Part shown: positions 34,145-42,539 of the stretch, piece after piece
Numbering within the stretch: position 1 is the stretch's first letter
How the letters are laid out: the number at the start of each line of letters is the position of its first letter
Source of the DNA: Brevibacillus brevis
GTDB taxonomy: Bacteria; Bacillota; Bacilli; Brevibacillales; Brevibacillaceae
DNA length: 64,000 bases
NCBI RefSeq assembly: GCF_001039275.2
Contig: NZ_CP030117.1
Span: 2,914,001 to 2,978,000 of the forward strand
Direction: 5' to 3'
Translations under genes and position numbers: made by a program
The notes under the pieces: generated by a model
What the model saw: the letters and a program-made list of their open reading frames with translations, nothing else
Databases searched by the model: none
Told to the model about the DNA's origin: nothing

Positions 34145-34183
34145 ATGACTATCATCTACTAAAATCAGAAAGGGAGGATGAGT

Positions 34184-34927
34184 ATGAGATTTGCAGGCAA
34201 AGTCGCGATCGTTACCGGTTCAGGTAAAGGAATTGGCAAGACGATTGCTCAAAAACTGGTTCTGGAAGGAGCACTTCTTACCGTAACGGATGTCAATAAG
34301 CAAACATGCGAAGAGACTGCGCTGCAAATCAATCAGGCGGGTGGAAGGGCAATCGCAGTAGAGGCAGATGTTTCCAAGGCGGAGGATACACGAAGGATTG
34401 TTGACAAGACAATCGAGGCCTATGGAAGAATCGACATTCTCGTGAATAACGCTGGATTTGTGAAAGATGCGCGAATCAATGACATGGAAGAGAATGAATG
34501 GGATTCTGTCATCGATGTTTGTTTGAAGGGCGCTTTTTTATGCTCCAAATATGTGTCTTCTCATATGATCGAGCAAAATTACGGGAAAATCGTCAATATT
34601 TCCTCGCGAGCACATTTAGGTAATCCCGGTCAGGCAAACTACTCCTCGGCCAAGGCTGGAATCGTCGGATTAACACGCGCTCTGGCCAAAGAATTAGGAA
34701 AAAACAACATTACTGTCAATGCAATTGCACCCGGTCTTATTGAAACGGATGCACTCCTACACCATCCCAAATATGAAAAAATCAAAGAGCTTCAAAAGAA
34801 AGATACGCCCATACAACGGATTGGATTACCGGAGGATGTGGCGAATGCCGTTTTGTTTTTTGCATCAGATGAATCCTCATATATCTCCGGTGATCTACTG
34901 CACGTCTCCGGCGGAAGATTTGGTTGA
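34184..34927 (+). CDS. Short-chain dehydrogenase, FabG-like
   Basis: 247 residues from ATG 34184; AGGGAGG ends directly at the earlier ATG 34178, so the later start has correct spacing and begins MRFAGKVAIVTGSGKGIGK. NNAGF, catalytic Ser in VNISSRA, ANYSSAKAG, and a C-terminal SGDLLHVSGGRFG. NAD(P)-dependent 3-hydroxyacyl oxidation or reduction is likely. The N-terminus is nearly the same as the stub at 5080, which identifies what cluster A has lost. Confidence 0.9.
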   Translation: MRFAGKVAIVTGSGKGIGKTIAQKLVLEGALLTVTDVNKQTCEETALQINQAGGRAIAVEADVSKAEDTRRIVDKTIEAYGRIDILVNNAGFVKDARINDMEENEWDSVIDVCLKGAFLCSKYVSSHMIEQNYGKIVNISSRAHLGNPGQANYSSAKAGIVGLTRALAKELGKNNITVNAIAPGLIETDALLHHPKYEKIKELQKKDTPIQRIGLPEDVANAVLFFASDESSYISGDLLHVSGGRFG

Positions 34928-34943
34928 GAAGGAGGAACTGAAC

Positions 34944-36095
34944 ATGGCTCTCGTATTATCCGATGAACAAACGATGATTAAGGACACCCTTCGAAGATTT
35001 TTGGATAAGGAAATACACCCCATGGTTGATGATTACGAGAAATCAGGAAAAGCGGTATCAAAAGACATCGTGAAAAAATTGGTGCCATTTGGGTTTCTGG
35101 GAGGACTGCTGCCTGAGGAAGCAGGTGGTAACGGACTCGATTACACAACCTACTTTACTATGATCGAAGAATTGTCCAGAGTGTGGCCATCCTTGCGTGC
35201 GACAGTGGGACTATCGAATTCGGTACTGACTCATATCTATGAATACGGAACAGAAGAGCAACGAAGAAAATTTTTACTACCATTAATGAGCGGTGATAAA
35301 TTTGGCTTTTTTGCCCTGACAGAACCAAATGTGGGATCGGACACATCGAGCATTCAAACTCGTGCAGAACGCAGGGGAGACAAGTGGGTGATTAACGGCT
35401 CCAAGATGTTTATTACGAATGGGCTGGAAGGAGAAATCGGGATCGTCATCGCACAAACCGATAAATCCAAAGGAAATGACGGGATTGCCGCTTTTATCGT
35501 AGAAAAAGGGATCTCTCATTATCAAACCAAGCCCATTGAAAAAATGGGCACAGTGAGTTGTCCATTTGCTGAGTTGATTTTTGAAGATTGTGAGATTCCG
35601 GCAGAGAATTTGCTAGGAAAAGTAGGGGATGGATTACGACAGGGACTAAAATTTCTCAATAGCGCTCGTGCTATGGTTGCCTTTATATCGACAGGCATTG
35701 CCCAAGCGTGTATAGACTCTTCTGTGAGGTATGCCAAAGAACGGGTGCAATTTGGAAAACCGATTGGAGGCTTTCAGCTCATTCAAGCAAAAATCAGTGA
35801 AATGGTAACGCTGACGAACGCGATGCGCTTGTTGGGTCTTCAAGCCAGCCATCTGCTGGATCAAGGAAAGCCGTGCAAACTGGAATGCTCGATGGCGAAA
35901 TACTTCGCGACAGAAAAGGTGCTCAAAGTGGCGGAAGAAGCCTTGCAAATCCATGGCGGCTACGGGTACACAAAAGAGTTTCCGGTCGAACGCTATTACC
36001 GTGATATTCGTTATTTTACGATCGCCGAAGGAACCAATGAGATTCAAAAACTGATTATTGGACGAGAAATTTTAGGGATCTCCGCTTTTTCTTGA
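34944..36095 (+). CDS. Acyl-CoA dehydrogenase, cluster B second copy
   Basis: 383 residues from ATG 34944, which follows GAAGGAGG; upstream frame overlaps the dehydrogenase and is not coding. LTEPNVGSDTSSIQTRA, NGSKMFITNG, YAKERVQFGKPIGGFQ, LQIHGGYGYTKEFPVERYYRDIR and TIAEGTNEIQKLIIGREIL, with the classical catalytic Glu before GTNEIQ. It resembles glutaryl- or butyryl-type dehydrogenases. Last gene of cluster B before a strong terminator. Confidence 0.9.
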   Translation: MALVLSDEQTMIKDTLRRFLDKEIHPMVDDYEKSGKAVSKDIVKKLVPFGFLGGLLPEEAGGNGLDYTTYFTMIEELSRVWPSLRATVGLSNSVLTHIYEYGTEEQRRKFLLPLMSGDKFGFFALTEPNVGSDTSSIQTRAERRGDKWVINGSKMFITNGLEGEIGIVIAQTDKSKGNDGIAAFIVEKGISHYQTKPIEKMGTVSCPFAELIFEDCEIPAENLLGKVGDGLRQGLKFLNSARAMVAFISTGIAQACIDSSVRYAKERVQFGKPIGGFQLIQAKISEMVTLTNAMRLLGLQASHLLDQGKPCKLECSMAKYFATEKVLKVAEEALQIHGGYGYTKEFPVERYYRDIRYFTIAEGTNEIQKLIIGREILGISAFS

Positions 36096-36118
36096 TCGTC
36101 TGTAAGAGTGGTAAAAGT

Positions 36119-36146
36119 GCCGACAGAAAGCTCTGTCGGCTTTTTG
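36119..36146 (+). terminator. Intrinsic terminator of cluster B
   Basis: GCCGACAGA (36119-36127) pairs with TCTGTCGGC (36132-36140) around a four-base loop, followed by TTTTT. Confidence 0.9.
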
Positions 36147-36163
36147 GTGTTTTTTTACTTCGT

Positions 36164-36859
36164 CTAGGAGATGATTCCTTGCCGATAGAGTTCCCCAACA
36201 GCGTGAGATCGGTTGTTTGCACCTGTTTTTTGAATGGCGGATTTCACGTATTGTTTTACGGTCAACTCACTGATATTCATCGAATCAGCCATTTCCTTTG
36301 TACTTTGTCCCCACGCGATTCTCTGCATGACTTCCAGTTCTCTCTTGCTTAATGAAGAAGAATTTTCTGCACCCTGAAAATCTTCAATAACCCTGCCGAC
36401 GAGTTTGCCATATAGAGTGGCAGATGTAAGGAGATCTTCATCAATAGTCGCTCCTATATGAAATTGTTTGGAGGATATTAAGCCAATGACGACAGAGCCG
36501 TAGCAAATGGGGGAAACTAAAAGAGCATGATCATTGGAGGAATGAGCGTAATTGCTACTGGTTTGTTTGAAAAATTCGATGCCAGAACAGTACTTGGCTT
36601 TTCTTTCACGGATGACTCCCTGCAAAATATTGTATGACCGAGCATCATCCCGTTTTTCCCGTATATGACTTAATCCTTTTGAAGAAAGGGATATAATTCC
36701 TTCTGCAAAATATCCAATAGGCGAATATCGATATAACGAGGCATCCTGGACTGGAAATAGCTCCATATAGAGCTCAAGAATTTTATATAATTTTTCTTCA
36801 TGATTCGTTATGGCATCCAGCTTTCGAACTAGTTCTTCAATGGTATAGATTGCAGTCAC
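36164..36859 (-). CDS. LuxR-type regulator with GAF-like sensor
   Basis: 231 residues, ATG 36859 with AAGGAG upstream. Residues 1-160 look like a GAF-type sensor (LFPVQDASLYRYSPIG, DHALLVSPICYGSVVIGLI). Residues 168-231 are a LuxR/GerE helix-turn-helix: LSKRELEVMQRIAWGQ, STKEMADSMNISELTVKQYV, KSAIQKTGANNRSHAV. It is divergent from the Baeyer-Villiger operon and is its likely regulator. A perfect palindrome lies in the shared 123-bp gap. Confidence 0.85.
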   Translation of the reverse strand: MTAIYTIEELVRKLDAITNHEEKLYKILELYMELFPVQDASLYRYSPIGYFAEGIISLSSKGLSHIREKRDDARSYNILQGVIRERKAKYCSGIEFFKQTSSNYAHSSNDHALLVSPICYGSVVIGLISSKQFHIGATIDEDLLTSATLYGKLVGRVIEDFQGAENSSSLSKRELEVMQRIAWGQSTKEMADSMNISELTVKQYVKSAIQKTGANNRSHAVGELYRQGIIS

Positions 36860-36900
36860 TTTGTCATCTCCTTTTGGGGGAATCTATATACGACAAAATG

Positions 36901-36910
36901 GGAATATTCC
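36901..36910. promoter_or_regulatory. Palindrome GGAATATTCC, candidate LuxR-type operator
   Basis: Ten-base perfect palindrome about 42 bp from the regulator start and 73 bp from the hydrolase start. Placement suits control of both promoters; no promoter boxes are clear around it. Confidence 0.45.
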
Positions 36911-36982
36911 AATTATACAGAAAAAGATAGGCTTTAGATAGAGAGAAAGCATACATGATAGCAAGGGAAGGATGGAAGTTTT

Positions 36983-37927
36983 GTGGCAAATTTAGATCCA
37001 AGAGCAAAAGTTTATTTGGACAGGATTAACCAATTACCGCCTCTCCATAAGTTAGAACCGCAAGCAGTGAGAGATTTATTCGCACAGATCCCTCCTGTCG
37101 AGGTAAAGCTCGCACCACTCGCAAAAGTGGAGGACAAGCGGATTCCTGTTGGAGCGGAAGGCGAAATAACCATCAGGATTTACACACCAGAAGGACAAGG
37201 TCCGTTTCCACTTTTTATCTATTATCACGGTGGAGGTTGGGTAATCGGTGATCTTGAAACCGTAGATGCCAGTTGTCGAATGCTGGCTTATCAAACGGGA
37301 AGAATCATCGTTTCTGTCGACTATCGTCTAGCTCCAGAGCATAAGTTCCCTGTTCCCGTCGCAGATTCCTATGCAGCGTTAAAGTGGGTGAGTGAAAATG
37401 CTTCCTCTATGAATGGAAGCGCTTCTGATTTGGTCATAGGCGGTGATAGTGCAGGAGGGAATCTTGCCGCTGTGCTCTCGCTTCTTGCTAGAGACCAAAA
37501 CGGTCCTGCAATAAAGGCGCAGGTCCTCATTTACCCAGTAACGGACATGCGCTTTGACTCTTCGTCTTACATGGAATTTCAAGAAGGATTTGGTCTGAAT
37601 CGGGACCTGATGATTTGGTTTTCCAACCATTATATCAATCATGAGTATGATAAAAGCAATCCGTATGTCGCTCCACTTTCAGCAAGTGATTTGAGCAATC
37701 TACCTCCAGCGATCGTGATTACCGCTGAATGTGATGTTCTGCGCGATGAGGGGAAGGCTTATGCCGAACGCTTGAAGAATGCAGGGGTAAAGGTTGAATC
37801 GATTTGTGAGAAAGGCTTGGTACACGGGTATTTTGCGAATATGGCTATATTTCCGGAGCGTATAAAAGCAACGATTTCTCGTATAACAGAATTTTTGCAT
37901 AAGATCGATCAGATTATCACCAAGTAG
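36983..37927 (+). CDS. Alpha/beta hydrolase, hormone-sensitive-lipase family esterase
   Basis: 314 residues from GTG 36983, with GGAAGGATGG upstream. Oxyanion motif HGGGW (from His82), nucleophile Ser156 in GDSAGGN, catalytic Asp probably in ECDVLRDEG and His in GLVHGYF. The family hydrolyses short to medium carboxylic esters and lactones. As first gene of the Baeyer-Villiger operon it most likely opens the ester or lactone made by the monooxygenase. No signal peptide; cytoplasmic. Confidence 0.9.
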   Translation: MANLDPRAKVYLDRINQLPPLHKLEPQAVRDLFAQIPPVEVKLAPLAKVEDKRIPVGAEGEITIRIYTPEGQGPFPLFIYYHGGGWVIGDLETVDASCRMLAYQTGRIIVSVDYRLAPEHKFPVPVADSYAALKWVSENASSMNGSASDLVIGGDSAGGNLAAVLSLLARDQNGPAIKAQVLIYPVTDMRFDSSSYMEFQEGFGLNRDLMIWFSNHYINHEYDKSNPYVAPLSASDLSNLPPAIVITAECDVLRDEGKAYAERLKNAGVKVESICEKGLVHGYFANMAIFPERIKATISRITEFLHKIDQIITK

Positions 37928-37944
37928 GATAGGGGGGTGTATCA

Positions 37945-39363
37945 ATGTTGAAGGGAAAGCTACTCATTTTCTCACTGACTACTGTCCTGACAACGCTGTC
38001 CTTTTCTGTTAGTAATGCTGCTTTAAAAGCTCCTGCTCAGGCTAGCACCATCGTGCCCTTGGCGAAGCAAGGAACGGTATCAACCAAACAGTCACGTGAG
38101 AATTTAGCGTACAGCCTGGGTATCCAAGCGTACATTTACGGTTATCCTCTTGTAACCATGGAGATGAAGAAGCGGAATGCTATACAAAACAAAAGGCCTT
38201 TAAATCAGTTTTTTCATCATCAAACGCTACCTGCTGCTGATTATCGGGGCGTAGTTTCCCCCAATCACGATACGCTGTACTCGGCTGCCTATCTTGACCT
38301 TACCCAAGGTCCTCTGGTCCTGCACGTACCTGATTTCGGAAAACGATATTATACCATCCAATTGATGGACGCATGGACAAATTCCTTTGACTACATCGGG
38401 ACGAGAACGACAGGCACAAAAGAAGGCGACTATGTGATCGTTGGACCAACGTGGGAAGGTGACCTGCCAGATAATAGGAAAGTTATCAAGTCCCCGACCA
38501 ATACAGTGCTCGCTGGTGGACGTATTTTAATAGATGGGGAGAATGACATACCGAATGTAACAGAACTTCAAAAGCAGATGACGATTACACCCCTTGTCCA
38601 ATCTGCGCAGACCAGTTCTTCCACAAATGTACCTGCTGCTTTATTCGACGATCAGGACCCGCTGTCGTTTTTTCGTATGCTGACCAACTCCATGAAAGCC
38701 AATCAGCCTGCTCCAGTGGATGAGGCTCACGTCAAGCAATTTGAACACATTGGGATTTCGGCTACCGGTAATTTTAATGAAACTGCGCTTGATGAAGCCA
38801 CTCTGGCGGGGTTAAGACGAGCTGTAAAAGATGGGGAAGAAATCATTGCAACGGCAAGTGTTGGCAAAGGACAAGGAGAAAATGGATGGAGCCTCAACCT
38901 CGATTACGGAACTTATGGGGTTGATTACTTGAAGAGAGCTGTCGTAGCTCGTACGGCTTTTGGTGCCAACATCCCGAGTGAAAGCGTATATCAAAGAACG
39001 GCTGTGGATGACAATGGGGACCCATTAACCGGAGAGAATCGTTATGTCATTCACTTTGCAAAAGATAACCTTCCTCCTGTCGAGGCTTTCTGGTCACTAA
39101 CCCTGTATGGAGCAGATTACTACTTCGTACCAAACCATATCAATCGTTATGCACTTGGCGACCGCACGAGGGAGCTGAAATACAATGCAGACGGCTCTCT
39201 TGATATCTACCTCCAGAAAGAACCGCCAGCAGGAAAAGAATCGAACTGGCTGCCGACGCCAGAAGGAGACTTTAACTTGATGCTCAGAATGTATTTGCCA
39301 AAGCCAATTGTCCTGGAAGGCAAATACGAAATTCCCACGGTGAAAAAAGTAAGCGGACAATAA
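37945..39363 (+). CDS. Secreted DUF1254/DUF1214 protein, first of a tandem pair
   Basis: 472 residues, ATG 37945 after AGGGGGG. Signal peptide with core LLIFSLTTVLTTLSF and likely cleavage after SNA. DUF1254 segment: AYSLGIQAYIYGYPLVTMEM, SPNHDTLYSAAYLDL, YYTIQLMDAWTNSFDYIG. DUF1214 segment: EAFWSLTLYGADYYFV, NRYALGDRT, and KEPPAGKESNWLPTP at the end. No reaction is established for this family as far as I know. Co-transcribed between the esterase and the monooxygenase. Being exported, it may handle a hydrophobic substrate outside the membrane (inference). Confidence 0.85.
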   Translation: MLKGKLLIFSLTTVLTTLSFSVSNAALKAPAQASTIVPLAKQGTVSTKQSRENLAYSLGIQAYIYGYPLVTMEMKKRNAIQNKRPLNQFFHHQTLPAADYRGVVSPNHDTLYSAAYLDLTQGPLVLHVPDFGKRYYTIQLMDAWTNSFDYIGTRTTGTKEGDYVIVGPTWEGDLPDNRKVIKSPTNTVLAGGRILIDGENDIPNVTELQKQMTITPLVQSAQTSSSTNVPAALFDDQDPLSFFRMLTNSMKANQPAPVDEAHVKQFEHIGISATGNFNETALDEATLAGLRRAVKDGEEIIATASVGKGQGENGWSLNLDYGTYGVDYLKRAVVARTAFGANIPSESVYQRTAVDDNGDPLTGENRYVIHFAKDNLPPVEAFWSLTLYGADYYFVPNHINRYALGDRTRELKYNADGSLDIYLQKEPPAGKESNWLPTPEGDFNLMLRMYLPKPIVLEGKYEIPTVKKVSGQ

Positions 39364-39381
39364 GCAAAGGGGGAAGTGCTT

Positions 39382-40821
39382 GTGAAAAAGGCAGGTCTGT
39401 TCATTACAGCACTGAGTGTATTGACTTCAATGGCGACGGGTAGTGCTTATGCAAAAGAAAACAGGCAATACCAAGCAGGAATGGTTCAGTCACAAGCTTC
39501 GGCCGCACCAAATACAGTACCACTCGTGCAAGCTCCCTTCCGTACCAATTTGGCGTACAGTGTAGGCGTTGATGCTTACATATACGGCTATACCCTGGTT
39601 GAAATGGCAAGAACGATGCAGACATACACGGAAAAAACCCCATTGAACACATTCCATCATGACAAGCTGTTAGCTGATGCCAGTTTCAGGGATTTTGTTA
39701 CACCAAACAATGACACATTGTACTCAAGTGCATGGCTTGATTTATCAAAGGGACCCCAAGTGTTGCGTTATCCCAAAATCGACCGTTACTTCACTCTGCA
39801 AATGATGGATGCCTACAGTAACTCCTTCCATTATATCGGCGGCTCCAATCTAGATGACTATCAAGGTGGAAAGGTTGTGATTGTGGGACCAGAGTGGAAA
39901 GGAAAGCTGCCAAGTGATGTGGAGGTCATCAGAGCGCCAACGGATATGCTCTGGCTTCTGGGGAGAACATCTGTCAATGGCGAAAAAGATTTGCCCAATG
40001 TTTATAAAATTCAGGAGGAGTATACATTAGCACCCTTGGATGCCAAACAGAAACCGGGTTCGATCCATCTACCCAAAATTCAATTGGGTGACTTCGATGA
40101 TCCGTCAAAATTTTATCCATTACTCGCCCAATTGATGAAGCTCAACCCACCGCCACAAAAGGATGAGGCTTTTCTAAGCAAGCTTGAGTTCATAGGCTTG
40201 GATTACCAGGCAGGGACATTTCACGCAAACAATGATCCAGTGGTTATGGAGGGCTTGACGAAAGCGGTAAAAGATGCAAAAGAGATCATAAAGAATTCCA
40301 TGAGTATTCTCCAAAGACCCAACAATGGAAATTGGCGGGTAAACAATGAACGAGTGGGTATTTATGATACCTACTATTTAAACAGAGCAATGATTGCCAA
40401 GCGTGGACTTGCAGCCAATACGGCAAAAGAAGCTGTATACGCAACAACCCGTGTGGATAGTGATGGGAATCCTTTGGTCGGTCAGAAAAAATACGTGATT
40501 CATTTTGAGAAAGATCAGATCCCTCAGACAAAATCGTTCTGGTCGCTCAGTATATATGATTCCGATAATCACTTCATCAATAATCCGATGAATCGCTATT
40601 CGATTGGAGATCGCACGGAAGGGCTGAAATACAATGAGGATGGTTCGTTAGATATCTACATTCAAAGCACACCACCGGAGGGCAAAGAATCTAACTGGCT
40701 ACCATCACCTACCTCAACGACAGCCCCGAATTTTAGTTTGGTCTTAAGAATCTACACCCCAGATGAGTCTTTACAGGAAAATACCTTTGTCGTACCGGCT
40801 GTGAAAGTAGTGAATGAGTAA
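39382..40821 (+). CDS. Secreted DUF1254/DUF1214 protein, second of a tandem pair
   Basis: 479 residues from GTG 39382, seven bases after AGGGGGA; GTG 39376 is closer than usual. Signal peptide (LFITALSVLTSMATG, likely cut after AYA). It has the same two-part structure as its neighbour: AYSVGVDAYIYGYTLVEMAR, TPNNDTLYSSAWLDL, FTLQMMDAYSNSFHYIG, then KSFWSLSIYDSDNHF, NRYSIGDRTEGLKYN and TPPEGKESNWLPSP. The pair looks like an old tandem duplication. The stop overlaps ATG 40814 in the next reading frame. Confidence 0.85.
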   Translation: MKKAGLFITALSVLTSMATGSAYAKENRQYQAGMVQSQASAAPNTVPLVQAPFRTNLAYSVGVDAYIYGYTLVEMARTMQTYTEKTPLNTFHHDKLLADASFRDFVTPNNDTLYSSAWLDLSKGPQVLRYPKIDRYFTLQMMDAYSNSFHYIGGSNLDDYQGGKVVIVGPEWKGKLPSDVEVIRAPTDMLWLLGRTSVNGEKDLPNVYKIQEEYTLAPLDAKQKPGSIHLPKIQLGDFDDPSKFYPLLAQLMKLNPPPQKDEAFLSKLEFIGLDYQAGTFHANNDPVVMEGLTKAVKDAKEIIKNSMSILQRPNNGNWRVNNERVGIYDTYYLNRAMIAKRGLAANTAKEAVYATTRVDSDGNPLVGQKKYVIHFEKDQIPQTKSFWSLSIYDSDNHFINNPMNRYSIGDRTEGLKYNEDGSLDIYIQSTPPEGKESNWLPSPTSTTAPNFSLVLRIYTPDESLQENTFVVPAVKVVNE

Positions 40822-40843
40822 ACATGAGGAGGTTGGAACAAAA

Positions 40844-42502
40844 ATGACATTTACTCAGCACAAATCCCAGAAGAATGCGAATACCGACTTCGACGCGGTG
40901 ATCATCGGCGCGGGATTCTCGGGGCTATACATGCTCTATCGTTTGCGTGAAGCAGGATTTTCTGTGCAAGCTTACGATGCCGCTCCAGATGTTGGTGGTG
41001 TCTGGTATGCAAATCGTTATCCCGGAGCGAAATGCGACTCGGAAAGCATCATTTACAATTACATGTTCTCCGAGGAGCTCTATCAGGAATGGACATGGTC
41101 CTCCAGATACCCGGAGCAGGCAGAAATTCTGAGTTATCTCAACTATGTGGCGGACAAGTTCGATTTGCGGCGTGACATCCAGTTCAATACGCGTATGAGG
41201 GCGGCCCATTACGATGAGGTGAATAACAGGTGGCGACTCCAGACGGAAGACGGCACGCATATAACGGCGACGTACTTTATTACTGGTGTCGGTAATCTCT
41301 CGTCCTCCAATATCCCCAAATTTAAGGGCTTGGATAGCTTCGAAGGCGATTGGTACCATACCGGACACTGGCCACATGAAAAGGTAGATTTCAAAGGGAA
41401 GCGCGTCGGAGTGATCGGTACAGGTTCGAGTGGTATCCAGTCCATCCCGGTCATTGCAGAAGAAGCAGGTCATCTTTTCGTCTTTCAGCGGACACCTGGG
41501 TATTGTACGCCAGCGAGAAACCACGCCTATGATCCTGAGTTCATCCGCCAAACGAAAGCAAACTATAGCGAGATTAAGCGGCAAACGCGTGAATCTGCGA
41601 CCGGCTATCTGCACAAATTGATCCATGATCGATCCGCGCTGGCAGATTCTCCAGAAGAACGCCAGCGGGAATACCAAAAGGTTTGGGATCGGGGAGGATT
41701 TGGGTTAGGTACAACTTACAATGACTTGATCATTAACCCGACAGCTAATGAAACGGTCGCCGAATTCATTCGCAGCAAGATCGGTGAGACCGTAAAAGAC
41801 CCCAAAACAGCGGAGCTTTTGAAACCAACTTATTATTTCGCTGCGAAAAGACCTGTTCTGGACACCAATTATTATGAGACCTATAACCGCGACAATGTCA
41901 CTTTAGTTGATGTAAAAAGTGCTCCAATTACAGAGATAACACCCAAGGGAATCAAAACGACGGAAGAGGAGTATGCACTGGATATCCTCGTTTTTGCAAC
42001 CGGTTACGATGCGATGACCGGGCCGTTATTTAAAATCGATATTCGTGGAAAAGACGGAATCTCCCTGAAGGAAAAATGGGCTGGAGGTCCCCAAACCAGA
42101 ACGTACCTAGGCATCGCAAACGCTGGTTTCCCGAACATGTTTATGATTACGGGTCCCGAGAGTCCCTCCTCTCTGTCAAACGTTCCTGTTTCCATTGAGC
42201 AGCATGTGGAATGGATTGGCGATTGCCTGGAATATTTGCGCGAGCATGGGATTACAACCATAGAGGCGAAAGCCGAGGCAGAGGAGGCTTGGAGCGCGCA
42301 TTGCAGAGAAGTGGCCGATGCGACACTCTACACGAAAACAGATTCATGGTATACAGGTGCAAATATTGAGGGTAAACCACGTGGATTCCTCATCTATGTA
42401 GGCGGTGTTGGAGCCTACCGCAAAATATGCGACGAGGTCGCAGCCAAAGGCTATGAGGGCTTCTCCTTAACCCCTACGTCTGCTAAAGAAACCATTTCAT
42501 AA
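40844..42502 (+). CDS. Baeyer-Villiger monooxygenase, cyclohexanone/phenylacetone type
   Basis: 552 residues from ATG 40844 (AGGAGG eleven bases upstream); ATG 40814 overlaps the previous stop and lacks a site. N-terminal FAD loop GAGFSGLYMLYRLREAG, PDVGGVWYANRYPGAKCDSE, family fingerprint FEGDWYHTGHWP (166-177, F-x-G-x3-H-x3-W-P), then the NADPH loop GVIGTGSSG. The length matches class I enzymes. It inserts one oxygen beside a ketone carbonyl, using NADPH and O2, to give an ester or lactone. Next to an esterase and two dehydrogenases the role is firm; ring or chain ketone cannot be decided. Confidence 0.92.
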   Translation: MTFTQHKSQKNANTDFDAVIIGAGFSGLYMLYRLREAGFSVQAYDAAPDVGGVWYANRYPGAKCDSESIIYNYMFSEELYQEWTWSSRYPEQAEILSYLNYVADKFDLRRDIQFNTRMRAAHYDEVNNRWRLQTEDGTHITATYFITGVGNLSSSNIPKFKGLDSFEGDWYHTGHWPHEKVDFKGKRVGVIGTGSSGIQSIPVIAEEAGHLFVFQRTPGYCTPARNHAYDPEFIRQTKANYSEIKRQTRESATGYLHKLIHDRSALADSPEERQREYQKVWDRGGFGLGTTYNDLIINPTANETVAEFIRSKIGETVKDPKTAELLKPTYYFAAKRPVLDTNYYETYNRDNVTLVDVKSAPITEITPKGIKTTEEEYALDILVFATGYDAMTGPLFKIDIRGKDGISLKEKWAGGPQTRTYLGIANAGFPNMFMITGPESPSSLSNVPVSIEQHVEWIGDCLEYLREHGITTIEAKAEAEEAWSAHCREVADATLYTKTDSWYTGANIEGKPRGFLIYVGGVGAYRKICDEVAAKGYEGFSLTPTSAKETIS

Positions 42503-42539
42503 AAAGACGCAACATTCCAAACAAAAGGAGATGAATAGC

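Noticed and set aside
40925..41677. 250-codon minus-strand frame inside the monooxygenase
   Set aside because: It is antisense to conserved FAD and NADPH motifs and has no coding features of its own.
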